64,000 nt of DNA from Eudromia elegans. Taxonomy: Eukaryota; Chordata; Aves; Tinamiformes; Tinamidae. Positions 35,197 through 47,544 of the stretch are shown piece after piece. The notes below the pieces were generated by a model. It made no database searches, was not told the origin of the DNA, and worked only from the letters and a program-made list of their open reading frames with translations. Numbering within the stretch: the stretch's first letter is position 1; the number at the start of each line of letters is the position of its first letter. The stretch lies in assembly GCA_003342815.1 (NCBI GenBank), contig PTEX01000054.1, positions 3,385,139 through 3,449,138 on the forward strand, in the 5' to 3' direction. A program made the position numbers and the translations under genes.

Positions 35197-38100
35197 ACTT
35201 CACCAGGTAAACCCATCACACTTATTTTGTCCTGGTATAACTATCGCTGCTCAGTCTCTTTGTTTGAGAAGAGACAAACCCAGATGGCTTCAGAATCCTG
35301 CTTTGGATTCGGGGCACAGAACCCAGGAGCTTGCTCAGTCCTGGATCTGTTTATGCTGTTTGCTTCCATATTGCAGGCAGTATTTTTGATTGAATGTTCA
35401 TTCCTTAATTGCAAAATGAATGCCAGCTAATTTTTCCTTTTGGATTTGTGATTTTGCAAAGGCAAGAGATAGGGGCAAGAACCCAGAGCTGATCGAAGTC
35501 TAGAATTCCTGCTTCATTTCCATGCATATCAAACGTGCATGGAAACGTGCATATCAAAATCCATAAAGTGAGTCTCAGGAGTTGGGCTCAAGGGTCTCTT
35601 GATTAAGAATTAAATTACAGGTATGATTTGCTAAATTTGTGCTTGGGGAAAGAAGGTTTTTGATGATGATGCTATTGGTAAACTACACATTTCCTTAGCA
35701 ACCTGTTAAAATTAATGGGAGTAGCATAACCATACCTGCAAAATACTTCATGAGACTCAGGAAATGATATTTCTTGTAAGCTAAGCCATGTAACTGAAAT
35801 TCTCTTCCTATAAGCCTCCTACTAAATAAAACACAAGATTGTAAAGCTGGTGCCCTGTTCTCTAGCACTGAGATTTCCTCTACTTTTAAAGATGACCCAG
35901 TCATCCATGCACAAAGACAGGGTTCAGAAGGAGAAATCATACATTTATTACTAACTGATGTAGGTGGTGTGAGAGAGAGCAGAGTCTTAAACCAAAAGTT
36001 TGTCCTTTTTTTTGCTTTGGGCTTCATGGGCTTGTGTTTTGGAGGATTCAACATTTCTCATTTCTCTAAAACCTTGGCTGTCCTTGAAACTTTGAACCTG
36101 TCCACTAACAGCAGCAGTTCTGAAAGCAGATCTTTATATATTTATTTTAAAGAATACTTTATTTCCTTCCACCCTCCGTCACCTGCAGACCCAGGATACC
36201 TTGAGGAGAGACCTCTCCATCGTATCACAAGAACGGAGCAGCATGGAAGACACCTGTCCTTCAGTATGCCACAAAGCCCATAATTAAAATAAGCAAAATA
36301 ACATTAATCACAAGGTCTTGATGGTGTTGTTTTCAAAGCCATGAAGGGATTTTGGAGTCTAAGATCCCATCTGTTTGGATTTCAATAAGGCATTAGCTGC
36401 CGAGCCATGTGGGAAATTAGTAGTTAGGCCAGAGTCTCGTCTGAGGAACTGGCTGAAAACCAACCATTTTGCCATGTTAGGGAAATATTGGACGGGGGAA
36501 GAATAAACTGAATTATCTACTCAAACATTTGACTCACTTTAAAATTGGAGGAAATTGGGAGTGCACCAAAATCTTGCAAAATGAAGACTGAGATGGGACA
36601 GAATTACTGACTGTAAGAGACATCAAGAGATGAGGCTGAAGGATAACACGTGTCGAGGTTTTAGACAGCAGTGGGGCCAGGCTGAGGGCATTTACANTGG
36701 CAGAAGGAGATTTGGACTGCTCTTAGAAAAAAAGATTTGCAGAATTTAGGGGAATTCAGAACAGAAATTTGGGGAGAGTNGGCTGATAGGAGTAGAGCAG
36801 TGTCTGTATTTGATATGCATTGCCTGGGGAACCGTCTATGTGATGCAGTTTTCTCTTATGCTTTTTAAGAGTAAGTGTGCCANTGTGCAGACAGTTGCAA
36901 TGATTTTTTTTCACATGCAAGTATTTTAATTTGAGGGTTTGCAGTTAGGTACAAGTATGTTGCTGCAGATACTCATAATATTTCACATTTAAACCCCGCT
37001 ATAATGAAATTTCTGCTCAATTCTGCTCCAAAGCGTTTGCTAGTGAGGCCCAACAGCTATGAGAAACAGCAACCAAAGAGCACTAATTAAGACTCAGTGT
37101 TTCGATAAACTTATGTTGCAATGAGNGAATTAACTGACAAGAGAAAAAGACAATATTGCCCTCAAGGGAATGTGCTGACATAGAGATAACTCTAAGTAGT
37201 TCAGTAGTCTTTTGATTTGGAAGAAACTATGAAATAAGAGTCTGCTTCAGTAGCATTTACTTCTGATGTGTCAAAAGGAATAACACAGAAATGTCATCGC
37301 GTTAGAAGCCGGGAGAAAATGTGGGTTGAAAAACCCCAGCTAAAGATGCATGTAGGAAAACGAGTAAAGAAAGGTAGGGAGGCAATTCCTGGCTGCCGGC
37401 TGGTGCTGCCCAAGGGAACAGCAGTCCTTGCAGGATGTGTCCAAGCCGGGGTGGCCCTTCTTGCCAGTGGCAGGACACAGTGTGCGGCAGCCTCAGGCAC
37501 AGCCAGTTTTGCTCAGGCTGTTACAACACAAAATCCTTACTTGCTGGAGGTGCAGCAGGGCTCTCAGCTGCTCCGAACTTGCTCTCCAGNACAGGAGCTG
37601 GTGCCTTCTGCATCACAACCACTAAGAAGAACTGTGCGTGTAGAGAGAGACAGAGGCAACGGAGAGTTTTTTATTTTTATTTTTTTTTCCTCTTGGAAAG
37701 ATGTAGCATTTTCATATTGTCAGATTTGAAGTCTTGATTTTTGACCCAGTTTGGTACAGGAATGTTTCTGGTGGACTGGGCTTTTTTCCCTTGTGTTAAT
37801 CACGCTAGGTGATGTATAAATAACTTTGTTAATGGCTGTGTTTTAACCAGGTTCATGTGGCCTGTCCATAAAACCCTCTTAAGAATGAGCTGAATGATTC
37901 CAGAAGCACCAAACTGCAGGAACGGGAAGAAGGGCAGGTGCAGGTAGGTGGTGGCAGGAGATGTTTTCAGCACTCATAGTGACTTTTGGTGGCAGTTCAC
38001 TTGAGTCNCATCACTTTCTTGTTGTGCATTCAGGAAGTCCTTCACCTGAACCGACAGGAGATGGCAGTTTTGGACCCGTGGGGTTCATCTTCCCAATTAC

Positions 38101-38944
38101 AGACGTGTGGGGTCCTTGGAGTTTGTATTGCTGATTTACAGCTGCTCCATACGGGACCGTCTGCACCATTTTGAAGGTGTCTGTGATGTATGGGACACCT
38201 TAAACTATCTGGATTGTGTGTGGCTGGGGGCTGCAAGGAGGCAGAATGGCCAGCGTGAGCTGAGGCTCTTCCCTTGGCAGAGGGTGCAGATGAGGCTGTT
38301 TGCAGTGGGGTCTCCCTAGTATCTACCCTGGAGACTAAATCCCGTCCTCACCCTCATGGGAAGAAAAGACAGCAGATGAGCAGCTCACGTTGCTGCTCTG
38401 CCATTTGCTGTGTTTTCTTTCCTTTTTTTTTTCCCTCAAAGCCCGTAAGTGCAGGTCAGTTTGGGATTATTTGAAGCTAATTTTGTTACTTCAAAGCAGC
38501 ACAAGATCAAGCTTAATGCACGTTTGTGCAGCCTTTGGAGCGCAGCAATCTGGGTCAGGGCTTGAAACAAAGTCACGTTTAGTGTCCAAATCCTAGGGCC
38601 GTTCTGCTCGCTCACGTACTTAGACATCTCTAGAAGTGGAAAGATTATGAACCTCTAGTCTGAGAAGGAAGAAAATTACAGGGGGCAACTTGAACGATTT
38701 CTTTTTTTATATCACACAGTATCATTATTCCTTTAGTGCTAACAAAGATGAGGCCAATTGAGTATAAATCTTCAAAGCAACATGTGTGGATTTTTCTGTC
38801 CAGTACTCATTACAGCTAATGGGAATCATGTGGCTGCAGCTTGGCAAGCACTTTGAGAACCCTCCGTCTCTGCTTACATTATAGACCCCCATATTGGCTG
38901 CTTTACTGTTGTTTTTATATTGCTCCATTTGTTTTCTTGACATG

Positions 38945-38961
38945 AAAAAAAAAAAAAAAAA
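38945..38961. repeat. Poly(A) tract, 17 nt
   Basis: A run of 17 A. No polyadenylation signal or retrocopy is visible upstream. Confidence 0.85.
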
Positions 38962-39473
38962 GCCAAAACAGGAAATTAATTAAAAACTGCGTGAGCTGCT
39001 CTGGTGTTAAATAGAGCAAAATACTCATTTTCTAAAATAAATAATATTACTTACCAACTTGCGACACAATCTGGATTGCTATCTTTTTAAATCCCTGTGG
39101 TATAAAACACACTGCTTGTTGCACACTAATTAAGGTGAGCTTGACTGGGAAGGCAAAAATGCTGATCCGGATACATGGGTTTAAATTTTGGTCTATCTTT
39201 ACTGTTAGTCACCTGGTGTGATGCATGATTGTTTTGCATGGTTTTAATCTTGAAAAATAGTTNATCTGCTGTAGAGAGGAAGAAACGAAATACCGGGAGC
39301 ATGAATGTGCACCTATGTACACAGAAGATTAAAAATGTTCTGAATTTTGGTCTTCGCTACCATTTTGATCGTTGTCTTATTGAAAAATGTACATAGTCAC
39401 ATACCTTACAATGGAAAGGGNTGCCTGCAGGCCCTGGTATAGCAGTGAGCTTTGCAAGAAAGCCAGAATGGCA

Positions 39474-39497
39474 GAAACCCTGGTACGAAACCCTGGT
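39474..39497. repeat. 13-bp tandem duplication
   Basis: GAAACCCTGGTAC at 39474-39486 is followed directly by GAAACCCTGGT at 39487-39497, a near-complete second unit. Confidence 0.85.
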
Positions 39498-39927
39498 GGG
39501 TTCGTGCAAGCCTTGACTGTCCGCCCTTGTAGAGATCTGTGCTGTTGAGGTTCTCCAGAGAGGCAGGAAGGAGCAGAGCTATGTTCTCCAATTCAACTCT
39601 CTTATTTTCCTTTCATCCTTGCANTTCTGTAGAGAAAACCAGATTTTTGAGCATCTTTGAGATGTTGATTAGCTTACAGAGGGAGTAGCAGTGAGCTTGG
39701 GGGGCTTGATGAAGATGGTAAGAGGATGGTCGTTCAAAGCTGGCACCCCAGAGGGNACTTTCCGAGTCTCTGAATGCAGGTACGTGCCGCTAGAACAGTG
39801 CCTGGCACCGAGCTTAGCCGCAGGAAACCCGCACTCGTGGCTCGGCTTTCCATGCGCCTTGGGCTGTTGCCAGAGGGAGGGAGATGAGAGAAATGGACTA
39901 TAACAGCAGAGAATCTGATGTATTATT

Positions 39928-39974
39928 AAAAAAAAGAACAACAGCAAAAAAACCAAAAACAACAACAAAAAAAC
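39928..39974. repeat. A-rich low-complexity tract with (CAA) units
   Basis: About 47 bases made almost only of A with interspersed C and G (AAAACAACAACAAAAAAAC near its end). It resembles a decayed poly(A) or CAA microsatellite. An ambiguous base follows directly at 39975, consistent with sequencing trouble in the homopolymers. Confidence 0.8.
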
Positions 39975-42900
39975 NCTTCTGGGGAATTGCCAGTAGTAAA
40001 TGTGCTTAGCACTTTTGCTTGGAGGTAAAAATGTGACATGGAAGAGAAGTAGGGACATTGCAGGGAAAAGGCAAAATAATTACAAATGTTGCGCTTTCCA
40101 GATTCTCAGTTTTGCATGCAATTATGAAATGTAGTAGCAGCCCATATGTATCGTGGATGATCGTGTATTGTGATTAAATATTGAGGTCTCAGCTGGCAAG
40201 AGCAATTTGCATGAGCAAAATATTTTGTGCAGCCTAAATAGCACTAAGGCCCTCCCTGAGAGTGGGTAGAAAGAAATCCCTTTGGAAAGAACCACTGGAT
40301 CTCTTTATCCTTGGAAAAACTACAAGAAAATTTTTGTCCGGGATGTCAGATGTGTCGTAGGGGTTTTGCTGCCTATAAAAGTCGCACAAAGCTTGGGGCT
40401 TTCAGAGGCTTTTAGGTTACTCTGATGAATAATCTGATTAGGGAGGAGGCCTCTAAGTAAGCAGAAAAATCCTGAGGCCCAAGGAAGGGCTTGGTGATGG
40501 AGAAGGCTGTAGCTGAACAGAGATCCCACAGAAGCCCTTAATGAGCTTTTGTAGAAAGGTCAAAACTGAATGATAATACAGTAGTATTGATAGTTTCGGG
40601 TGAAAAGAGTATTAAAACATGCAGAGGGGTCAATTGTCCAACCTTAAAGCTGGACGNTATCGTTCCTTTTAGCTTAAATGTTATTTCCCTTGGGCACAGC
40701 TCATGCCATGAATGCCTGGTGTGCAGGCNTGTAGTCACCAGGTAAGTCGTGCTTGAAGAGCTGAACAAGACAGTGCAGGACAAAGAAATGATTTTGCTCT
40801 CTTTTAGCTTAAATAATATATTATTGGTGGAAATATCTACTTCATTTGAAACTGCAGCATACTGTGCTGGATAGAATATTAAGCAAAGTTTTCATCAAAT
40901 TTATGTTGCGAATGCAATTTTCAAGTAAGATAGTGGTAGTGAATATTGAGTATAACATTATGTTTGTGAAGAAATATATGTATGTGCAGCTAGGAACAAG
41001 GCAAAGCAAGAGTCCTCCAAACCTCTCATGTTTTGCATGGTTTATATGGCACAGAGAACAGCGGAGAAAGAGAGATAACACACATTGTACCTTCCCTCCT
41101 GAGAAAATTCAGCTCTGGTGATTGAAATGAGTTTTCAAATTTTGATTTAGCTGGAGTTGTTTGCGTTTCTGTCAAATCAAAGGAGACAAAAACCTTTTAC
41201 ATCTATAGTCATTGTATTGGGATGTACTGATTTTTAAGTCTCTTTTTGCTAAATTTGCATTATGAGGGAAGGGAAGGTATGACATACACGTGGACCTACT
41301 GTGTTTTGGGAGACAGAAGCTCTGTCATGCAGCAAATTAAGGAACTGTTAATGCAAAACTGAATTCCCCTTATTCCTCTGATCCACTGTGTCTGTCGATG
41401 GACTGAAAAGAGCTTGGGAGAACTCNAAGCTGTTCTCAGATTGAGGTAAGNACTTCCTACTGACAGNCACTGTGTCCCATNCCTTTAAGGCTGAAGGTAG
41501 AATACATTTTTTTTTTTCTCTTGGGGGGGACCCCCTCTTTCATACTAAAAAAAAGTAAGTCTCAGTCTTGAAATGAAGATTGTCATAAGAGTTGATGAAA
41601 ATTGTGTTGTGACTTCATCGTCGAGCAAACTAAACAAAAGACATGAAGGNTGAGAAGTATTGCTATGGTTACCTTATTTAAAGGGCGATTGTTAATAACG
41701 GAGAGAAAATTGGAATTGAGAGACGCAGTAATTGCAAAAGCACCGGAAAGGTTAGACTGATATTTTTCATCAAAACTTGATGTGAACTTGCTTCACGTGA
41801 TGTTCATTAAAGACCTGATTTAAGGATGTTGTCTGAGCTCAAAGGGTAGAGCTAGGAGAAATCAAACCTAACAAGTTTAGGCTTTAAAAGAGGACAGCAA
41901 TCGTGTTTTGCATTCCTAGACTAATGGCTCTGGAAGGAGTCCAGTTGAGCTTTGGAGCGGGTGGTTTTCTCCCCTCTTCAGTGTTTCGAGAAGAGGTAAT
42001 TGGCTTTCAAATGGTTGCAGTGTTCCTTTTAAATCGCATATGTTCTGATTTTGCTCCCTTGTTCTTTCTCATGGTGCATTACATATTCGCAAGGGATCAG
42101 AACCGTAGAAGCAAGGAATTTGAGCTAGAGCTGCTCACATGATTTAAAACTCGGGCTTAAGTATTTTAATTGAAGTCAGCTATCATATAGCTTTGAATCC
42201 CAGGGTAGAATTGGCTTTTTTTTATCATGAATATGCCTGGAGTCTCTGAAATGGAAAGAATTCCCTTTGCTGGTAACATGGTTTTTGATGTCAACAAATT
42301 TCTCAGCCTTTGCCTACATAAAGACCAAAATTCAAATCTGCATAAAATGTTTTCTGGTGTCTTTTTGGGAGAGTGCTTTTGAGTTGAGAGGAGTTAGATG
42401 AAAGCTTACCACCGGCCTCCATTTATGCAAAATGGGCTTGTTTACTTTGAAAATAAGGATTAGCTGAGTATCAGCTTTTGTGCTAGTCCACTTCACCGCT
42501 TAAGAGATGTTTTTCAATTAAAATAAAAAGATATTACATATCTAAGGTTACAGAAACATGTTTGTTAAAAATTAAGTTAAATGAGAAATGACATTTCCTC
42601 TTCTGATGTTGACGCTGGAGATGAGAGTTAAGCTATAAAAGGAGTCAATTAAATTCTCTGCTGCTTTGCTGTGAAGTCTGAATTTAAACTACACAATAAA
42701 GCAGTGTTACTAAAGCTGGCATTTTCAGACCAGTCATTTCCAGAACTAAATTGGGGCAAAAGTATTAATCCAAATCCACAGCTGTCTCCTGAATGGATTT
42801 GTATGATGTCAAGATGCGGAGACCAACACGTCACAAGTTCTGCTTTGTTGCCAACTCTCTGCCACCAGCAGGCTCCAAAGGGCCATTAGCAAACCTGAGT

Positions 42901-45900
42901 GTTTATTGGTATTAAAAGACCCCATCAAACATGTGTTGTAGCCCTTTAGCGTGAGGTTTTACAGTGAATCATGCATGCTTCCTACTCATACTGGTGTAGT
43001 TAGAACTGATGTACGCAGGAATTGCACAGTATTCCTCTAAGCTGGATCAGCATAGGAGAACATCAGCTTGTTAGTTCTTCCATTTGCAAAATGGTAATGG
43101 AAGCTCTCGTAGCTGAGGATGAGGATGCGGAAAGGAAGACTGTGAAGCTATCGGGCCTTGCAGTTATGGGAGCCAAATAATGCCCAAACATAAAATAATA
43201 AAAGAGCAAAATATTTTACTTAGTTTTTCCTCTGCAGACAAGGTCCCCTCGGACCTAATTTTAAGGCTCAGCTGCAGTCTGAACTCTTAGTTTGTTGAAG
43301 ACCACATTTCATAGCGTTGTCTTCCCCACTTGATTCAGTGAAGATTATTCAAGTAGTATAAAGGGAAGATTGCATTGTTTGGAAGAGGACTTTGCCTTTC
43401 CTTTGGTGATCTTTGTGGTTGCCAGGACCCATTTTGTTTGTCCGTCCATGCAAGAATGGTGCCCTGCTTGAGGTGTGCAGTCTTGGGAGGAAGAAATGGT
43501 CCTTGTTCTGAGGAATTTCCTCTCCATCAAAGATGGTCATGGACTGAAAAAGTCCTGCTGATTTCAAGCTCCATTAGAAGCAAAAGGACATGTCTTTATA
43601 TCTTTCTGTTATGCAAAGGCTTGCCCTCCTTGATGTTTTGTTCTAGTATGGCACTTAAGTACTGGAATGGGGAGTGCTTTGAGGTCAAGGAGGAAATGGG
43701 AAGGAGTGCTTGTTAAATTGGTCATGATAGGAATCTCTCAGAAAACTGAAGGAAGGGGAAAAAAAAGCTTTCTATTGCTGTAGTACCAACACGGTCCTTC
43801 CTCTGGGCACCTGGGATGGAAATGGGGGTGCTGGCAGCCCAGCTGGTGCAGACGAGTGTTTGTTTGGCTCTTGCTACCCCTGTCCTACGCACTAGCGCTT
43901 GCAGAACAGAAGAGAAACCCGACTTCTGGTATCCAGTTAGGGCAGTTTTCTAAATTGCATCGTGAGTGAGCTAAAAGGGATGTTTAAGAACGATGATACG
44001 ACAGTTTCTGCTGCTCTGGGCTGTTTTTGAAAACCAGCTGTGCAGTGAAGAATGGAGCTGCTCCCGATGAGGGCGTATTAATTCAAATACAGACAATTAA
44101 CGTGTCTGTGCTAGCGATCTGACCTGTAGTCTGAACTTATGGGGGTTTGCCCTAAGGCCACCCAACCACTATTCTTAAGTGTTATAATTGTAATGCCTCT
44201 TGGATAGATCGCCTGCAATTTCTAGCTGAGTCTCTAGAAGCAGGGGATTTGGTTCCAATGAAACTAGTATTTACTGAAGCTGAAAGTTAATCTGATCCTA
44301 TTTGTAGCTGGCATTCAGATAAATCATCTGGACAAGTCTGTGCAAGACCTGCTTTTTGTTCTGTATTTATCCAGAGCCCACACCAACCTAATCCTGATCC
44401 ATACCTGCAGTCTCCTGATGTTAACACATGCCAGCACTTAATCATAATGATGGACCTGACACATTTCATAAGAGTATGAGGCAGACTCAGCATTTAGAGC
44501 TGCTTCCATGAACATCTGTGCTGGCAGAGTTGTATCAACTTAGCAGTAAAAAGCGCTCACCTGGCAAAATGCAAGTACCTGTTGAACACACAAAGCAGAG
44601 AGCAATAGACTAGTCAAGGAAAGCAGATACAGAGGGAAGAAACAGCACGTTATGCTATAATGGATATGTATAATAGAGTGTATACAAACTTAATTAACGT
44701 TTCCAAATAATAGGTTTAAATGAATCTTTTTTCTTACATAGAACGTAAAAATAATAAAGCTACTATATACGTTCATTTACTCCAAATAAAGAGTGTCATA
44801 AGTAAAAGCCTATCTAACCATAAAATGTTTTGCAACAGTGAGTGAATAGCATGGTTTCCATTTAACGTCTAAGGCAAACAAAGACCCAAGACAATACAGA
44901 TATTGATTCTGGGTTTTTTTCTGTCATGGTACAAGATATAAACGTAGCCATTAGAGGCAGATTCTCCTCTGGAGTCTCACTCTGTGAGCATCGACTCCAC
45001 AAAAGCCCACTTTGATTTCAGTCAGACCAAGCCTGATAAGAGGGGCTGACAGATTTGCGGCAGAGCTGTCCAGGCCCTGCTGGATGCAATTCAGGTAAAA
45101 TCACAGTCAGTTCCCAAAATGGCTATTTAAAACCACCCCTGGCAAGCTCCTGCTTTCTGCTTCTGTTTTGCCACCAGAGACTCTCTAAATAGGCAGCCTC
45201 TCTTTGCATCCCCCGTGACACGTGGTGCAGCTGGGCTCCAACCTGGCCAGATTGGCACCAGGGAGTCATCTCAGAGGAGGAACATGCAGCATATAGAGAC
45301 TCATTTTTGGCAGACATCTGGAAGGAACTGATGTATTTGGGTGAGAGGGAGGATACCGCACTCAATTCCAGACAATATTTTGCACCTTATCCTGCAGCTG
45401 AGGAAAGGGCTGGTACAGCAGGGCTTGTGCAGCTCAGTGGGGTCCAGCCTCCAAGAGAGGAGTTGATCCTGTGGGAGCTTATGGCTCTGCATTGTGCTAC
45501 CCTTGTGCTAGGTGTGGGACAAGGACCTTGCGCAGGATGTCTGCACCACGTTCCTTAGCTTCGTACTGAATCATTTGGGAGGCCAGGAACTGCCAACCTG
45601 AGTGGGGTCCCCACCGGTTGCTATTGATGGAACGCTTGGCTGGGAGAGGTTTGGAGACAAGGAATTTCCCAGAGTAGCTTCTCTTAAACCTATTGGAGAG
45701 AGTTCATACAAAGCAGTGGCCTTGGCTCAGGGCTACCAGAAATACCCAGAACGGTTCTGGAGAGGCCAGCAGGTGTTTTTGGGGTGCCTGTGACTGTCGG
45801 TGGTGGTGGTGACAGTGTGTCTGGAGGGGAGCAGAGGCATAGGAGAGCTGCGTGCTGCTCTTGGACCTGCTCTTGGCTTGCTTGACCTGCGTTCACGTCC

Positions 45901-46063
45901 TCGTGTGTTGCCCATGGCTGGGGACTGCTGGGTTTCACACCCGCTGAGCTCCCCACTCGAGTGACAGTCAACAGGGTGGTGAGCGGTGACATTTGTACAT
46001 GGTGCAGGTGCAGCCGGAACAGGACATATGTATTTTGGAAATGTTCTTTCCCTCTCTCTTTTT

Positions 46064-46168
46064 CCCTCTAATCTCTGTTTTCTCATGTGTGAAATGGGGA
46101 AGGGATGTGGTGTTTACCTCACTCGGGAAGCCCTTTCAGTTTCATAGATGAGAAGTCTTTTATAGGAC
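46064..46168 (+). mobile_element. Decayed MIR-type SINE, 3' half
   Basis: The stretch reads CCTCTAATCTCTGTTTTCTC, ATGTGTGAAATGGGGAAGGG, TTTACCTCACTC, CCCTTTCAGTTTCATAGATG and AGAAGTCTTTTATAGGAC. This follows in order the body of MIR-type SINEs ('cctctctgtgcctcagtttccccatctgtaaaatggggataat...ttacctcac...agcactttgagatccttggatgaaaggcgctatag'). About 35 bases of the family sequence seem to be missing after TTACCTCAC. Elements of this type are very old and inactive in birds. The exact subfamily cannot be set by eye. Confidence 0.65.
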
Positions 46169-47515
46169 CTATTTTTTACAAAGAAATCATAAGTCAACCA
46201 TGAAATTCGCCTGGTTTTCTGGTGCCAACTGTGATCTCCTGTGGTCCATCCTGCAGAAATTCCCCTTGCTGCCTCCTGCAAAATAAAAATAATTGAACAT
46301 CACTTTGCCCTTTTGCATTTTGTGTTAGTTTGTGTTTAGTTTTGCAATACTAGTGTCAATGTAACTGTAATGGTTTAAAGACATGAGTGGCGAAGTTTGT
46401 ATTTATGTTTAGCTCTCAAATTTTACACTAAAAAGCCAAATAGAAATAGTAGAATTTTTTTCTGGATGGATGAAGTAATGCTTGAGTTATTTTTAAGAAT
46501 ATAGTTTTAAGAAATTCTGATTTTTCTTCTAGTTTGAGGAACAGTATGTACAGTGGACTGGATATGTCAATGCAGAGAATTTCTTTGTTTTTCTCCTCTC
46601 TTTTCTCCCTTTGTTTTTTTAGTCCACCTGAGGACGCTCTGTGACAGTTGGCCATAATGGTACCAGCTCTTGCAGTCAGTTTTGTTAATAACCCGTGAAT
46701 TGAAGCGTCCCTCAGCAAGCTCTTAACATGATGGATTGCTTCAATGATGTGTGGTTAAAGGGTCCCCAAGCAGGCCTTGACACCGAACGGTTCGCAAGGT
46801 CTATCACTGTCAATGATGGGCTCGTTATAGGAAGGTACCTGTAGGGAGGCTGGAGTGGGAGGTGAAAGGAGGCTGTNAATAGCAGCGTAAGCCCCGTCAG
46901 GTGGTTTTGGGGCTGCCTCTTGGAGATGGAAAGCTGTCAAGAAAATCATGGTGCCTGGGATGAGCCTAAGAGCAGATCAGGAGGGAATGAGGTTGAGGGC
47001 GCTCATCACATTGTCAGGGATGAGCCCAGGGAGAGCGAGATGCTCCAAACTCTCATGGTGAAGAGAAGGCCTGAACAACAAAAAAAAAGGATGATTTTCA
47101 TCTTGCACATGATACAAAACCTCTTGTGATATGGTATTTTTTATTTCATATTAGCAGTTCCAAGCAGGCTTGGATTAGGCCTGTATCACAACAGTAATAC
47201 ACAGGAGGCTATGTTTTGTCTTGCTGTGACACCAGCTACTATTGTTTTTGATCTGCAGCCTCTGAAGAGGGATGCTGCATCTTCTGCGGAAGGTGTTATG
47301 AGTGCAGATTAGTTAGACAAGTGCTGGAGTGAATGCATAAGTAGTGATTTTGCATAATGAGGTATGTGAAGTCCCAGCGGAGGTTGTTAAAACAGATAGA
47401 CAGCCTGTGGTAAACAACAAGGAAGGTAGGCTTTGAAAACAGATGGCTTTGAAAACCTGGCAAATGACTGTTCCATACTTAAAAATCAGTTTTGTTAGTG
47501 GAAAATATCTTCTTT

Positions 47516-47544
47516 AAAAAAAAAAAAAAAAGAAAAAGAAAAAG
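47516..47544. repeat. Poly(A) with (GAAAAA) interruptions
   Basis: Sixteen A followed by two GAAAAA units and a G. Simple A-rich repeat. Confidence 0.85.

Larger units (their letters stand above)
35197..46063. other. Unique non-coding block
   Basis: No gene or clear transposon is recognised. The longest frame (153 codons, 37268-37729 +) has no known domain and ends in an artefactual Phe-rich tail from a T-tract. Simple repeats are listed separately. Twenty of the window's ambiguous bases fall between 35197 and 41650, and four lie within 56 bases at 41426-41481. The sequence near 43080 (CCATTTGCAAAATGGTAATG) faintly resembles the SINE phrase 'tcatctgtaaaatggggata', but not well enough to call. 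The part 44640-44790 is very AT-rich. Confidence 0.65.

Noticed and set aside
34660-35430. Longest open frame (256 codons, + strand) as a host gene
   Set aside because: Its N-terminal three quarters are the CR1 ORF2 C-terminus and 3' UTR, with the family octamer at 35187-35196. The rest is read-through into flanking DNA.
37268-37729. 153-codon frame as a gene
   Set aside because: No recognisable domain, opposing frames open in the same place, an ambiguous codon, and a Phe-rich tail translated from a T-tract.
39058-39110. Minus-strand micro-exon (donor TTG|gtaagt near 39051)
   Set aside because: The donor is good, but the acceptor is only moderate and the interval would be about 40 bases with no supporting frame or neighbour.
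43070-43160. MIR-type SINE piece around CCATTTGCAAAATGGTAATG
   Set aside because: Only a short phrase resembles the family and neither flank continues the match.
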